A DNA stretch of 20,349 bases from Desulfurococcales archaeon (GTDB lineage Archaea > Thermoproteota > Thermoprotei_A > Sulfolobales > NBVN01). The notes below the pieces were generated by a model. The model did not search any database and was not told where the DNA came from. It saw only the letters and a list, made by a program, of their open reading frames with translations. The translations under genes and the position numbers were made by a program. The stretch lies in assembly GCA_023255965.1 (NCBI GenBank), contig JAGDWE010000033.1, forward strand, positions 1-20,349, read 5' to 3'. Shown here piece by piece: positions 7,883 through 15,522 of this stretch. Every line of letters begins with the position of its first letter. Position 1 is the first letter of the stretch.

Positions 7883-7892
7883 CTTTAAAAAC
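7883..7892 (-). promoter_or_regulatory. TATA-like element of the AAA ATPase gene
   Basis: On the minus strand GTTTTTAAAG is centred about 38 nt before the GTG start. It is separated from the TATA element of the divergent gene by about 20 bases, so the two promoters are back to back and may compete or share regulation. Confidence 0.45.
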
Positions 7893-7913
7893 ACGAGCCT
7901 CATGAACTAAGGA

Positions 7914-7931
7914 CTTAAATAATTTAAATAG
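7914..7931 (+). promoter_or_regulatory. TATA region and leader of the membrane-protein gene
   Basis: TTAAATAATTTAAATAG lies about 60-70 nt before the ATG at 7989 and should place the transcript start near 7947-7955. The resulting leader of about 35 nt contains GAAGGTG (7975-7981), a good ribosome-binding site 7 nt before the ATG. Confidence 0.45.
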
Positions 7932-7988
7932 CTCTTTAGGTATCTAAACACGATAGCCATATTGTCCTTAGTTTGAAGGTGCAACACC

Positions 7989-8693
7989 ATGCCTAAGAAA
8001 GGTAGTAAGGAGTCCGGTAAGGTAGTTAAAATTAAGAGGGCAAGACGTAGTACTAAGTTACCTAGCCTTAAGCTGATTCTCATAGTGACGTCGGTAATCA
8101 TAATATCGCTCGCTATATATTCTCATGCACCAAGACTTAGTGAGGGTGCTAAAGGCACTGCCGAGTCCTTAAAACCCCAGGACATCCTTAAGGATTTAGC
8201 AGCGGGGAACGCCTCAGTGGCTCTAATATACGATGTAAGCGGTGATTTGTTAATAGGTAATGGTACGGTACTGAACGTGTATGATAGATTAGCAATTATC
8301 GTACAGCCGTATAGTATTGCAACTAATGAGAGCAATAGTTCAGCGAGTTGGAAGTACGCAATTAGATCCGACATCACGTCTCAGTATTTAAGCTACTATC
8401 TACTAAGCAAGCTTGGTAATGATGTAGTAGCTAATGATACCAGGGATATATTGTTAAACATTAACGTGTTAAAGAGATTATATGGTAATGTGAGCTATGA
8501 AGTTTTAGGTATTGAGAAAATTAACAATAAGGTACTAGGGGATGTTGAGGTTGAGGTCTACGAATACAGCTACGACTCTTTAAAGGTGAGAGCATATTAT
8601 GAAGTAACGTACGGTGTACCAGTAGAGTTAGACCTTAATGATGGAGGATATGTGGTTAGATTGACTCTGAGCAACATACTTAAGCTCTCATAG
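7989..8693 (+). CDS. Membrane-anchored extracytoplasmic protein of unknown function
   Basis: I do not recognise this 234-residue protein. It begins with a very basic cytoplasmic tail (about residues 1-28, rich in Lys and Arg). One hydrophobic anchor follows at about 29-46, then an outside domain of about 185 residues. The tail charge fits the positive-inside rule with the C-terminus outside. Six N-glycosylation sequons (N74, N91, N113, N116, N149, N167) support exposure in an archaeon that glycosylates surface proteins. There are no cysteines and no catalytic motif. The C-terminal half is rich in beta-type residues (VEVEVYEYSYD, RAYYEVTYGV). A GAAGGTG ribosome-binding site 7 nt upstream fixes the start. 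It is transcribed divergently from the AAA ATPase. A functional link with that gene is only suggested by position. Confidence 0.8.
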   Translation: MPKKGSKESGKVVKIKRARRSTKLPSLKLILIVTSVIIISLAIYSHAPRLSEGAKGTAESLKPQDILKDLAAGNASVALIYDVSGDLLIGNGTVLNVYDRLAIIVQPYSIATNESNSSASWKYAIRSDITSQYLSYYLLSKLGNDVVANDTRDILLNINVLKRLYGNVSYEVLGIEKINNKVLGDVEVEVYEYSYDSLKVRAYYEVTYGVPVELDLNDGGYVVRLTLSNILKLS

Positions 8694-8705
8694 CAATGAT
8701 TAAAC

Positions 8706-8740
8706 CCTCAAGAAGCTTCGAGGTATTTAATTTCTTAATC
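8706..8740 (+). terminator. Weak hairpin plus T-rich tract after the membrane-protein gene
   Basis: CCTC (8706-8709) can pair with GAGG (8720-8723) around an A/G-rich loop containing the palindrome GAAGCTTC. The AT-rich stretch TATTTAATTTCTTAAT follows. It lies 12 nt after the stop codon at 8693. Archaeal termination depends mainly on T-rich tracts, so the hairpin may be incidental. Confidence 0.28.
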
Positions 8741-8818
8741 AGCAATTCCTATAGGATTCAACCTTGGTCATAGTAGCCCCATAACTATATACTAAGTATG
8801 TTAATTCCTACGGCATTA

Positions 8819-8831
8819 TCTATAAATTAAG
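8819..8831 (+). promoter_or_regulatory. TATA box before the HD-domain ORF
   Basis: TCTATAAATTAAG is centred about 22-25 nt before the ATGs at 8846 and 8849, which predicts a leaderless transcript for that ORF. GGAGG (8841-8845) abuts the ATG too closely to act as a Shine-Dalgarno for it. Confidence 0.4.
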
Positions 8832-8845
8832 TAGGGAATTGGAGG

Positions 8846-9445
8846 ATGATGAGGAAGTTAACGAATTGCTTAGTAATGAGTAATGTGATGACTGTTAGCA
8901 GACTTAAGTACAATGACCACGGGATAGCACATGCTAAGATAGTTGCTGGCGCAGCATTAGAGCTACTTAATTTACCTATGTTAAGGAATGTGGAGTTAAC
9001 CACGTTGAAGGATGGCACAGCTAAAAATTTAGATGAGGTTATGGCCGTAGTATTCCTAGCCTCGTATCTCCATGATATAGGTAATTCTATTCATAGGTCA
9101 AATCATGAATTCCTTGGAGCACTTATAGCTAAGGACATAGTGGATAGAGTGGTTAGGAAGGTGATGGACCTCCCCAGTAGGAGGTTGATAGCTATAAGGC
9201 AGGAGGTGCTACATGCTATATTCTCAAGCGAGTATGGAGTTGAATGCCTAACTACGGAGAGTAGCATAGTTAAGTTGGCTGACGGCCTAGATATGTCTGA
9301 AGGTAGGGCTAGAGTGCCATATAAGTTAGGTGAGTTCGACATGCACGCGGTTTCAGCCCTAAGCATTAAGAAGGTTGAGATGGAGGCTGGGAAGAGACCT
9401 ATAAAGATCTCTGTGTACATTGATAATCTCGCAGGTCTTTTTTAG
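8846..9445 (+). CDS. HD-domain metal-dependent hydrolase ORF, probably the core of a broken gene
   Basis: The 199-codon ORF keeps the HD-superfamily ligands: NDHG with H25, H29, the HD pair H76-D77 in YLHDIGN, H83 and H87, H113, and D136/D139 in KLADGLDMSEGRARVPY. It resembles a conserved archaeal HD family of predicted nucleotide or phosphate-ester hydrolases. Both ends look damaged. Upstream, another frame (8836-8871) reads ELEDDEEVNELL, and removing T8874 joins it to this frame as NELLRMSNVMTVSRL, the type of N-terminus I recall for homologs. At the 3' end TAG (9443-9445) stands where AGxFQV homologs have Gln. The ORF start is therefore uncertain. M1 and M2 are leaderless candidates, and M11 (8876) begins the conserved region. 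If expressed, the product would be a truncated HD protein. Confidence 0.7.
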   Translation: MMRKLTNCLVMSNVMTVSRLKYNDHGIAHAKIVAGAALELLNLPMLRNVELTTLKDGTAKNLDEVMAVVFLASYLHDIGNSIHRSNHEFLGALIAKDIVDRVVRKVMDLPSRRLIAIRQEVLHAIFSSEYGVECLTTESSIVKLADGLDMSEGRARVPYKLGEFDMHAVSALSIKKVEMEAGKRPIKISVYIDNLAGLF

Positions 9446-9551
9446 GTAGAGAGTATTGATGCCTAGAATACTGAGTGGATTAATTAGGGATCATATAGAG
9501 ACACATATAATTACGCGACAGAAGGCGTTTAGGTACTATCCTAGGGATTGA
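9446..9551 (+). pseudogene. Detached C-terminal remnant of the HD-domain gene
   Basis: After the TAG at 9443 the sequence continues GTA GAG (Val-Glu) and then, two bases out of frame, TTG ATG and an open run reading MPRILSGLIRDHIETHIITR and onward to TGA at 9549-9551. This matches the expected order of the family's C-terminus (AGxFQVExVLxxKIxxSGLxxxIEV). Restoring one GA unit in the GAGAG run (9449-9453) rejoins the frames. The remnant could be translated alone from ATG 9459 as a 30-residue peptide, but decay of the parent gene explains it better. All three frames are closed between 9443 and 9459, so a single indel error cannot explain the break. Confidence 0.55.
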
Positions 9552-9586
9552 AGCTAACCTGAGGAATACATTCCTTAATTAGTACA

Positions 9587-9599
9587 CTCTATATATTAA
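9587..9599 (+). promoter_or_regulatory. TATA box of the aminopropyltransferase gene
   Basis: ACTCTATATATTA is centred about 24 nt before the ATG at 9616. This predicts a transcript beginning at or within a few bases of the start codon (leaderless). No Shine-Dalgarno is seen, which agrees. Confidence 0.6.
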
Positions 9600-9615
9600 T
9601 ACATGATGTGAGACC

Positions 9616-10491
9616 ATGAACTACGGCCTAACGGTAATAGAACCGGTATCTAGGAGATCATCACTAGTAATGAGCCTTAAGAACGTATTAGTTAGTACTA
9701 GAACTAAGTACCAGAGGGTACAGATAGTTGAATTAGAGGAATTCGGTACTGCATTAATACTCGACGATTACATACAGTCGACGGAGGCTGATGAATACAT
9801 ATACCATGAATCCCTAATTCACCCTGCACTAATTACCCATCCGAGACCTGAAAAAGTACTAATAGTAGGTGGAGGTGAGGGTGCTTCATTAAGGGAGGTG
9901 CTTAAACACTCTACAGTATCCAAAGCAGTTATGGTCGATATAGATGGTGAGCTGGTGGAGCTCGCTAAAAGGTACCTAGGTGTAATGCATAGGGGATCCT
10001 TCGACGATCCGAGGAGTAAGGTGATTATAATGGATGGACTTAAATACATCGAGGAAGCTACTGAGACCTATGATGTGGTGATCTTAGATCTTACTGATCC
10101 GTTCGGATCGGATATAGCTAGGGCTTTATATTCCAGCGAATTCTATATGAAGCTGAAGAATAGGTTAACTCATGATAGTGTGATAGTATCACAGTGTGGG
10201 AGCTCCTTCTTCTACCCAAACACCTATAGGTACATAGTTAATAACATCATGAAGGCCTTTAAAGTTGTGAGGGAGTACTATGTGTGGATACCTTCGTTCG
10301 GATACGCATGTAACTTCATCATCGCCTCCGACCGCTATGATCCAGCAACTTTAAGTGCGCATGACGTAGACGAACTGCTTCGGAGGAGGGGCGTTACAAC
10401 TAGGTACTATAGTGGTAAGGTACATGAGGCACTTATGAAATTACCTGTAATATACAATAGTTTCAGCATGAATATAGATAGGGTTTATTGA
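9616..10491 (+). CDS. speE: Aminopropyltransferase (spermidine/thermospermine synthase family)
   Basis: This 291-residue cytoplasmic enzyme transfers an aminopropyl group from decarboxylated S-adenosylmethionine to a polyamine or agmatine and releases 5'-methylthioadenosine. An N-terminal beta domain carries the family sequence DDYIQSTEADEYIYHE (about 50-65). The Rossmann methyltransferase-like core has GGGEGA (85-90), the acidic ribose-binding D108/D110, MDG (139-141) and the catalytic loop DLTDPFG (158-164). GGGEG with DLTDP, rather than the GGGDG with DSSDP of many putrescine enzymes, recalls thermospermine synthases and thermophile aminopropyltransferases. The acceptor is therefore uncertain. 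The length is normal and the gene looks intact. It is monocistronic, convergent with the M24 peptidase, and close to an MTA phosphorylase that could recycle its by-product. Confidence 0.9.
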   Translation: MNYGLTVIEPVSRRSSLVMSLKNVLVSTRTKYQRVQIVELEEFGTALILDDYIQSTEADEYIYHESLIHPALITHPRPEKVLIVGGGEGASLREVLKHSTVSKAVMVDIDGELVELAKRYLGVMHRGSFDDPRSKVIIMDGLKYIEEATETYDVVILDLTDPFGSDIARALYSSEFYMKLKNRLTHDSVIVSQCGSSFFYPNTYRYIVNNIMKAFKVVREYYVWIPSFGYACNFIIASDRYDPATLSAHDVDELLRRRGVTTRYYSGKVHEALMKLPVIYNSFSMNIDRVY

Positions 10492-10614
10492 CTCAAGCGT
10501 AAGTACGACCCATTACGATCTAAAGGTAGATAATTTTAGACATTCATCAAACCCTCCCGCACCTTACGACCTACCATTCCCTCAATTCGTCATCTAATCG
10601 ATTTCATTTCTACA

Positions 10615-11703
10615 TTACGTCAGCATACGTCTTAGCCTATTTAGTACTCTCCTACCTGAGTTAGTTATCAATACCATATCCTCTATTCGGACCCCGTACC
10701 GATGAGGTATATAGATCCCCGGCTCTACGGTCACGACCATACCCGGCTTAAGAACTTCATCAGATCCTAAGGCTATCCTAGGCGGCTCATGCACCTCAAT
10801 GCCTACTCCATGACCTGATGAATGTATGAAGTACTTATGTAATCCATATTTACTCAGCACTTTCCTTACCACGGAATCAACTTCCGACGTCTTTAAATAT
10901 GGTACTATAGCGTCCTCCGCCTCATTAAGTGCTTCATTAACTGCTTCGATAGACCTCGCAATGTCCTGCGGTAAATCGCCAACATACAGCGTTCTAGTGA
11001 TATCCGATGAATACCCTCTATACGATGCACCGAAATCTATAATTACCGGCTCACCAACGCCTAATTCCTTAGACGTAGGTGCTGCATGCGGGTAAGCAGA
11101 GTTAATACCTGAAGCAACTATTGTCGCGAATGCGAAGTCGTCAGCACCTAAAGACCGAATATACATCTCAAGCATCCCCGCAAACGTTAACTCGGTTACC
11201 TTAGGATTCAATTCATTAACAGCCTTAGATAGTGCTTCCTCTGAGATCCTTAAGGCATTACTTATTAATTCTATCTCTAACTCATCCTTAATTGCCCTCA
11301 TATCAAGGATGTGCCTACTTAGGTCAGTAACGTTGCTGTTTAACGATTTAATTAATTGAAATGCTTGGTAGTTTATGTATTCTAGGTCTATACCTACCCT
11401 AGAAGCCCCACTTAATTTACCCCTCAAATAACCCAGTAAGTCGCTAATAAGTGGTTCATTAAACTCCAACCTATACCTACTGTAAGGGACTACGCTAACT
11501 TCTGGGGGGCTAACATCTCTTACCCTAAAGTACTCGACCACAGGAGTAAGCAGCTCGATATAACCATCATTATAGGCGATCAATATATTCCCTGACGACC
11601 TAGAAATGCCGGTAAAGTAGGTAATGTTTGGTTGCCCGAATATTACAGCTACATTTAAGCCCAAATCCTCCAATAAGTTAATTAACTTTTTAATAGTTGA
11701 CAT
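10615..11703 (-). CDS. pepQ: Xaa-Pro dipeptidase/aminopeptidase (M24B family)
   Basis: This 362-residue cytoplasmic metallopeptidase should cleave Xaa-Pro bonds in peptides. Residues 1-130 form the creatinase-like N-terminal domain, and about 135-360 the pita-bread catalytic domain. The five metal ligands are all present: D223 (IIDFG) and D234 (SSDITRT), H298 (HSSGHGVG), E327 (TVEPGIY) and E341 (RIEDM). The flanking H294 also fits the family. The length matches archaeal prolidases and nothing is missing. The choice between dipeptidase and aminopeptidase P cannot be made by eye. The ATG at 11703 has a TTAAAATA box about 27 nt upstream, so the transcript may be leaderless. The gene lies just downstream of the peptide importer operon, so it could process imported peptides, but it has its own promoter. 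Confidence 0.9.
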   Translation of the reverse strand: MSTIKKLINLLEDLGLNVAVIFGQPNITYFTGISRSSGNILIAYNDGYIELLTPVVEYFRVRDVSPPEVSVVPYSRYRLEFNEPLISDLLGYLRGKLSGASRVGIDLEYINYQAFQLIKSLNSNVTDLSRHILDMRAIKDELEIELISNALRISEEALSKAVNELNPKVTELTFAGMLEMYIRSLGADDFAFATIVASGINSAYPHAAPTSKELGVGEPVIIDFGASYRGYSSDITRTLYVGDLPQDIARSIEAVNEALNEAEDAIVPYLKTSEVDSVVRKVLSKYGLHKYFIHSSGHGVGIEVHEPPRIALGSDEVLKPGMVVTVEPGIYIPHRYGVRIEDMVLITNSGRRVLNRLRRMLT

Positions 11704-11725
11704 CGATATCCCCTACAGTAAGGTG

Positions 11726-11735
11726 TATTTTAAGC
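11726..11735 (-). promoter_or_regulatory. TATA box of the Xaa-Pro peptidase gene
   Basis: On the minus strand GCTTAAAATACA is centred about 27 nt before the ATG at 11703. A GGGGAT stretch lies 4 nt upstream of the ATG, but the TATA spacing favours a leaderless or near-leaderless message. Confidence 0.45.
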
Positions 11736-11756
11736 TATTTCAATTAGGTTTAGTTA

Positions 11757-11768
11757 AATAAAAAATCA
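11757..11768 (-). terminator. Poly-T terminator after the peptide-binding protein gene
   Basis: On the minus strand GATTTTTTATTT begins 5 nt after the stop codon of the binding-protein gene. T-runs are the main intrinsic termination signal in archaea. This one also separates the gene from the peptidase promoter just downstream. Confidence 0.6.
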
Positions 11769-11773
11769 GTCAC

Positions 11774-13414
11774 TTACTTAAAGTACGCCTTAGTGAAGTA
11801 AACCTGCTCCCCATCTATGTGGACGGTGTAGTTCTGTAGGGACGGAGATGCTGCGTAGAACCACTTCTGAGTATATAGGAATATCCATGGAGCGTCATTC
11901 CATATTAGTTTAATGGCTTCCCTGTAGTACTCAGCCCTCTTACTTTCATTCAACTCCGACCTAGCCTTATCAAGCAATTCATCAACCTTGGGGTTATTGT
12001 AGTGTGCTGCAGCTAATCCCTTAGGCGGAGCATTAGATGAGTGGAACTGGCCGTAGAGGTAGAAGTGGGCGTCAGCGACCGCCGGACCCCAACCAAGTAA
12101 TACCATATCATAGGTCTTTTGATCCAATGGCTTCAATAACTCAGCTACGAAGCTAGGCCAGTCCATGGTCTTCAACTCAACCGCCACCCCAACCTTAGAT
12201 AAGTATGCTTGAACTGCCTCAGCAACTTGTTTGTCCTGGACGTATCGGCCCGTTGGGTGCATCAACACCAACTTAAGTCCGCTTGAGTATCCTGCCTCAC
12301 GAAGTAATTGCTTAGCCTTCTCAGGGTCGTATTTATAGGGCTCCATATCAGCATATCCGAACGCGTGTGAAGGTAGAGGTGCGTTAGGCCTAACTGCGAG
12401 TCCGTAGAGTACATTGGCTATTATAGCGTCAACGTCAACTGCATAGTTAAGGGCCTGCCTCACCCTAACATCCGTTAGCGGGCCTCTAGGTACTAGCGCA
12501 ATGAACATTATCCTATTACTGATAGGCGTTATCACGGAGTACTTAGCATTCTTAACCCTATCCATGTCTGTTGGAGGTAAGTTAAATGCGAAGTCAACGT
12601 CGCCAGCTAATAGGGCAGCTACCCTAGTGGATGCCTCAGGTATAATCAACCATTCAATCCTCTTTAATATGGGTTTCTCACCCCAGTACCCCTCATTCCT
12701 CTCAAGTACTATCCTCTTCCCCTTCTCCCACGATATGAATTTATACGGCCCAGTACCTACGACATCCGTGATGGTCTTGTTGCCGAAGGATTCTATGACC
12801 CTCGAGCTAGTTATAAATAAGTAAGTGCCCAAGGCCTTTAGGAATGGTGAATAAGGCTCACTAAGGTACACCTTCAGCGTGTAGTTATTAACTACCTCAA
12901 CCTTAGATACCGGACCTAATTGGGTTCTTTGCGGGACCTTTACTGTTGGGTCTAACCACCTATCGAAGTTGGCCTTAACCACGTAGGCATTGAGCTCAGT
13001 GTTGTCGTGGAATTTGACCCCCTTCCTCAAATAGAACGTATATACCTTACCGTCCGATGAGACCTCATATTTCTCAGCAAGCCACGGAATCACATTACCC
13101 CTATCATCAAACCACACTAGAGGTTCATAGACGTGCCTTAAGACGTTAAATACCGTGGTCGTAGTTAATGCATGTGGATCCACGGTATCTAAGTCAACCC
13201 CTATCGCTACCTTTATAGTATCCTTAGCAGTCGTTGGCGTCGTTACTACAGTGGTTTGAGCTGGTGATGTAGGTGAAGGGGTTGGTGACGTGGTCGGCGA
13301 TGGGGTTGGTTGCCTAGTAAGTGTTATTCCTATACCACCTACTACCGCTATGATTGCTATGACGACTATTACTATGGCTGAGGTCTTACTTAATGCTTTT
13401 CTACTTAAATTCAT
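11774..13414 (-). CDS. Peptide ABC transporter substrate-binding protein (SBP family 5, DppA/OppA-like)
   Basis: This 546-residue surface receptor is presumably for di- or oligopeptides. A basic start is followed by one hydrophobic anchor (about residues 12-33), a Pro/Ser/Thr-rich spacer (about 35-66) and a class C binding fold. Family landmarks are VDLDTVDPHAL (about 73-83), YEPLVWFDDRGNVIPWLAEKYEVSSDG (about 95-121), LRKGVKFHDN (about 128-137) and the VVGTGPYKF region (about 217-225). There is no lipobox Cys, so the anchor probably stays uncleaved. The gene is last in the importer cluster, separated by 165 nt from the ATPase gene. It has its own TATA element and a T-run after its stop, so it can be expressed separately and in excess of the pore subunits. 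Specificity is inferred from the DppBCDF neighbours. Confidence 0.92.
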   Translation of the reverse strand: MNLSRKALSKTSAIVIVVIAIIAVVGGIGITLTRQPTPSPTTSPTPSPTSPAQTTVVTTPTTAKDTIKVAIGVDLDTVDPHALTTTTVFNVLRHVYEPLVWFDDRGNVIPWLAEKYEVSSDGKVYTFYLRKGVKFHDNTELNAYVVKANFDRWLDPTVKVPQRTQLGPVSKVEVVNNYTLKVYLSEPYSPFLKALGTYLFITSSRVIESFGNKTITDVVGTGPYKFISWEKGKRIVLERNEGYWGEKPILKRIEWLIIPEASTRVAALLAGDVDFAFNLPPTDMDRVKNAKYSVITPISNRIMFIALVPRGPLTDVRVRQALNYAVDVDAIIANVLYGLAVRPNAPLPSHAFGYADMEPYKYDPEKAKQLLREAGYSSGLKLVLMHPTGRYVQDKQVAEAVQAYLSKVGVAVELKTMDWPSFVAELLKPLDQKTYDMVLLGWGPAVADAHFYLYGQFHSSNAPPKGLAAAHYNNPKVDELLDKARSELNESKRAEYYREAIKLIWNDAPWIFLYTQKWFYAASPSLQNYTVHIDGEQVYFTKAYFK

Positions 13415-13445
13415 GGTGACCCCTCTTAATCCACTATTACTGAGG

Positions 13446-13460
13446 TTTTTAAATTTAATT
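13446..13460 (-). promoter_or_regulatory. Promoter of the peptide-binding protein gene
   Basis: On the minus strand AAATTTAAAAACC is centred about 38 nt before the ATG at 13414, which predicts a short leader containing GAGGGG. A 10-bp palindrome, TTAGATCTAA (13465-13474), lies just upstream of the TATA element and may be a factor site. The rest of the 165-nt gap is AT-rich, and its upstream end may terminate the BCDF transcript. Confidence 0.5.
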
Positions 13461-13579
13461 TACCTTAGATCTAAATTATCAGACCTTAATCGTCCATTTC
13501 ATAAAATATTTTTGAATCACTATAATAATGTCCTTAAAATACTATATATTGATATTACTAAGTTAGGTAAGCACATTAA

Positions 13580-14557
13580 TTAAATCTTTAACACTTTAAG
13601 GCATGATACCATACGATCCCTGCTAATCTCCATGAGCTCTGGCTCAGTAATGCTACATTCGCTACCTGCGATTGGGCACCTAGTAATGAACTTACACCCC
13701 TTAGGTGGGTTTATGGGGCTTGGAGGTTCGCCCCTTGCCCTAAATCTTAAATCCTTTGATGCTGTAGCTGATGCTGCCGCAGGTGATGAAACTAGTAACA
13801 TTTTGGTATAGGGATGTAGCGGCTCTTTAAATATCTCCTCAGTAGGTCCTAACTCAACTAGCTTACCGAGGTACATCACTGCCACCCTATCTGAGATGCT
13901 CCACACTAACCCCATATCATGCGTTATAAACACCATACTTAACTTATACTTCTCCTTAACATCCATTAAGACGTTCATTACTTGGGCCCGCACAGATATA
14001 TCTAGGGCTGAAACAACTTCATCAGCTATCAATACCTCCGGTGCAACGGCCAACGCCCTTGCAATAGCAATCCTCTGCTTTTCACCACCTGATAATTCGT
14101 GAGGGTACTTGAAGATATGATCTTCAACAAGCCCTACACTCCTCAATAACTTAATTATCTCTTCAATAACCTCCCTATCACTCAACGATGGGTTCCTAGT
14201 TAATACTGCTTCCTTTAGTATGTCGTAGATCTGCATCCTAGGGTTTAAACTACTATCTGGATTTTGAAATACTGCTTGAATCCTATGCCTTAGTTTCTTA
14301 GATACGGAGTTACCTGAACTATAAATGTTAATGCCCCTATAAAGTACCTCACCCTCATCGGGTCTCTGAAGCCCTACTAATATCCTGCCTAGAGTTGACT
14401 TGCCTGAGCCGCTCTCGCCAACTAAAGCCAGTACCTCACCTTCTAGAAGATCTAACGTAACTCCGTCAACCGCCCTAACGTACTTCCTCCCGCCTAGTAA
14501 CCCAGTAGTTATCCGGAAGTACTTCCTCAGATTAATAGCGTTAAGTACACTACTCAT
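13580..14557 (-). CDS. Peptide ABC transporter ATPase (DppF/OppF-like)
   Basis: This 325-residue cytoplasmic ATPase is one of the pair driving peptide uptake. From the ATG at 14557 it has Walker A GESGSGKS (47-54), the Q-loop QNPDSSLNP, signature LSGGEKQ (155-161), Walker B LIADE (D179, E180) and the H-loop THDM. The C-terminal oligopeptide-type extension holds four cysteines in GCKF, RCPI, ECSI and SCLK, an arrangement that binds an Fe-S cluster in some Opp/Dpp ATPases. I chose ATG 14557 because it forms a 4-base ATGA overlap with the stop of the preceding ATPase gene and follows GGGGGGAG by about 2 nt. The longer frame from 14581 adds only MPPSWGER and would overlap by 28 nt without its own ribosome-binding site. 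Confidence 0.93.
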   Translation of the reverse strand: MSSVLNAINLRKYFRITTGLLGGRKYVRAVDGVTLDLLEGEVLALVGESGSGKSTLGRILVGLQRPDEGEVLYRGINIYSSGNSVSKKLRHRIQAVFQNPDSSLNPRMQIYDILKEAVLTRNPSLSDREVIEEIIKLLRSVGLVEDHIFKYPHELSGGEKQRIAIARALAVAPEVLIADEVVSALDISVRAQVMNVLMDVKEKYKLSMVFITHDMGLVWSISDRVAVMYLGKLVELGPTEEIFKEPLHPYTKMLLVSSPAAASATASKDLRFRARGEPPSPINPPKGCKFITRCPIAGSECSITEPELMEISRDRMVSCLKVLKI

Positions 14558-15519
14558 TCGCTCCCCCCAACTAGGTGGCATGCAACCAACCTGCCATCTA
14601 TATTTACTGCCTTAGGCTCTATCTTAGAGCACTTACTAAACGCGTAGGGACATCTAGGATGAAATCTACAACCGGGTGGTGGATTAATCAGGCTTGGTAT
14701 TGAGCCAGGGATCGACGTGAGCTTCTTCTTTCTCTCATACCTAAGTATTGAGAGTAACGCCTTAGTATATGGATGTAAGGGGTCCTTAATTAAATCGCTA
14801 GCCCTACCCAACTCAACCAACTTACCTGCATACATTATAGCCACTCTATCAGCTACCTCGAACAATAGCGCTAAGTCGTGCGTAATCATTACGATCGAGG
14901 TATTCGTCTCCTCCCTAATCTCAGCAAGTAAATCCATTATCTCAGACTGTATGGTTACGTCTAAAGCTGATGTAGGTTCATCTGCAACTATCAGGTCAGG
15001 CCTTTCAGCAATTGCCATTGATATTAATACCCTCTGCTTCATACCACCACTTAATTGATGAGGGTACGCATACACCCTTCTCTCGGGGTCAGCTATCTTA
15101 ACTAGCCTGAATAGCTTAACCACCTCATTTAGGTACTTCTTCGCATGGATGCCTCTATGCGCCTCAAATACCTCAGCTACTTGAAATCCTGAAGTATATA
15201 TCGGATTTAAGTAGGTATTAGGATCCTGAAATATTACCCCTATCTTCCTGCCCCTAATACGCCTTAACTCGTCCTCGCTTAACCTAAGTATATCAACTCC
15301 ATTAAATAGTACTTTACCTGAGACGACTTTAGCCGGAGGTCTTAGTAGGCCGGTAATTGCTAGGGCCAACGTCGACTTGCCTGAGCCGCTCTCACCGGCG
15401 ATACCAATTACCTCCCTCCTCCTAACATCTAGGCTTACATCATCAACCGCTCTAACGGTTCCTTGAGGTAAATCGTAATAGACCCTTAGGCTAATGACCT
15501 CTAAGACTTTCTCACCCAT
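14554..15519 (-). CDS. Peptide ABC transporter ATPase (DppD/OppD-like)
   Basis: This 321-residue cytoplasmic ATPase is the partner of the DppF-like subunit. Walker A is GESGSGKS (42-49), the Q-loop is FQDPNTYLNP (about 97-106), the signature is LSGGMKQ (156-162), Walker B is LIVAD with E181, and the H-loop is THDL. The C-terminal extension has the same four-cysteine pattern (GCRF, RCPY, KCSK, ACHL) as its partner. GGAGGG (plus 15528-15533) lies 8 nt before the ATG and fixes the start. The gene follows the DppC permease gene after 3 nt and its stop overlaps the dppF-like start by 4 nt, so all are co-transcribed and probably coupled in translation. Confidence 0.94.
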   Translation of the reverse strand: MGEKVLEVISLRVYYDLPQGTVRAVDDVSLDVRRREVIGIAGESGSGKSTLALAITGLLRPPAKVVSGKVLFNGVDILRLSEDELRRIRGRKIGVIFQDPNTYLNPIYTSGFQVAEVFEAHRGIHAKKYLNEVVKLFRLVKIADPERRVYAYPHQLSGGMKQRVLISMAIAERPDLIVADEPTSALDVTIQSEIMDLLAEIREETNTSIVMITHDLALLFEVADRVAIMYAGKLVELGRASDLIKDPLHPYTKALLSILRYERKKKLTSIPGSIPSLINPPPGCRFHPRCPYAFSKCSKIEPKAVNIDGRLVACHLVGGSE

Positions 15520-15522
15520 AGC

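Noticed and set aside
10492..10614. The convergent gap between the aminopropyltransferase and the Xaa-Pro peptidase as a terminator or RNA locus.
   Set aside because: It is pyrimidine-rich on the plus strand but holds no clear hairpin, T-run or ORF.
13465..13474. The palindrome TTAGATCTAA upstream of the peptide-binding protein promoter as a separate operator.
   Set aside because: At only 10 bp in an AT-rich gap it is too likely by chance. It is mentioned only in the promoter entry.
14558..14581. An eight-codon N-terminal extension of the DppF-like ATPase (MPPSWGER).
   Set aside because: It has no ribosome-binding site and creates a 28-nt overlap. The ATG at 14557 gives the usual ATGA overlap with a G-rich upstream sequence.
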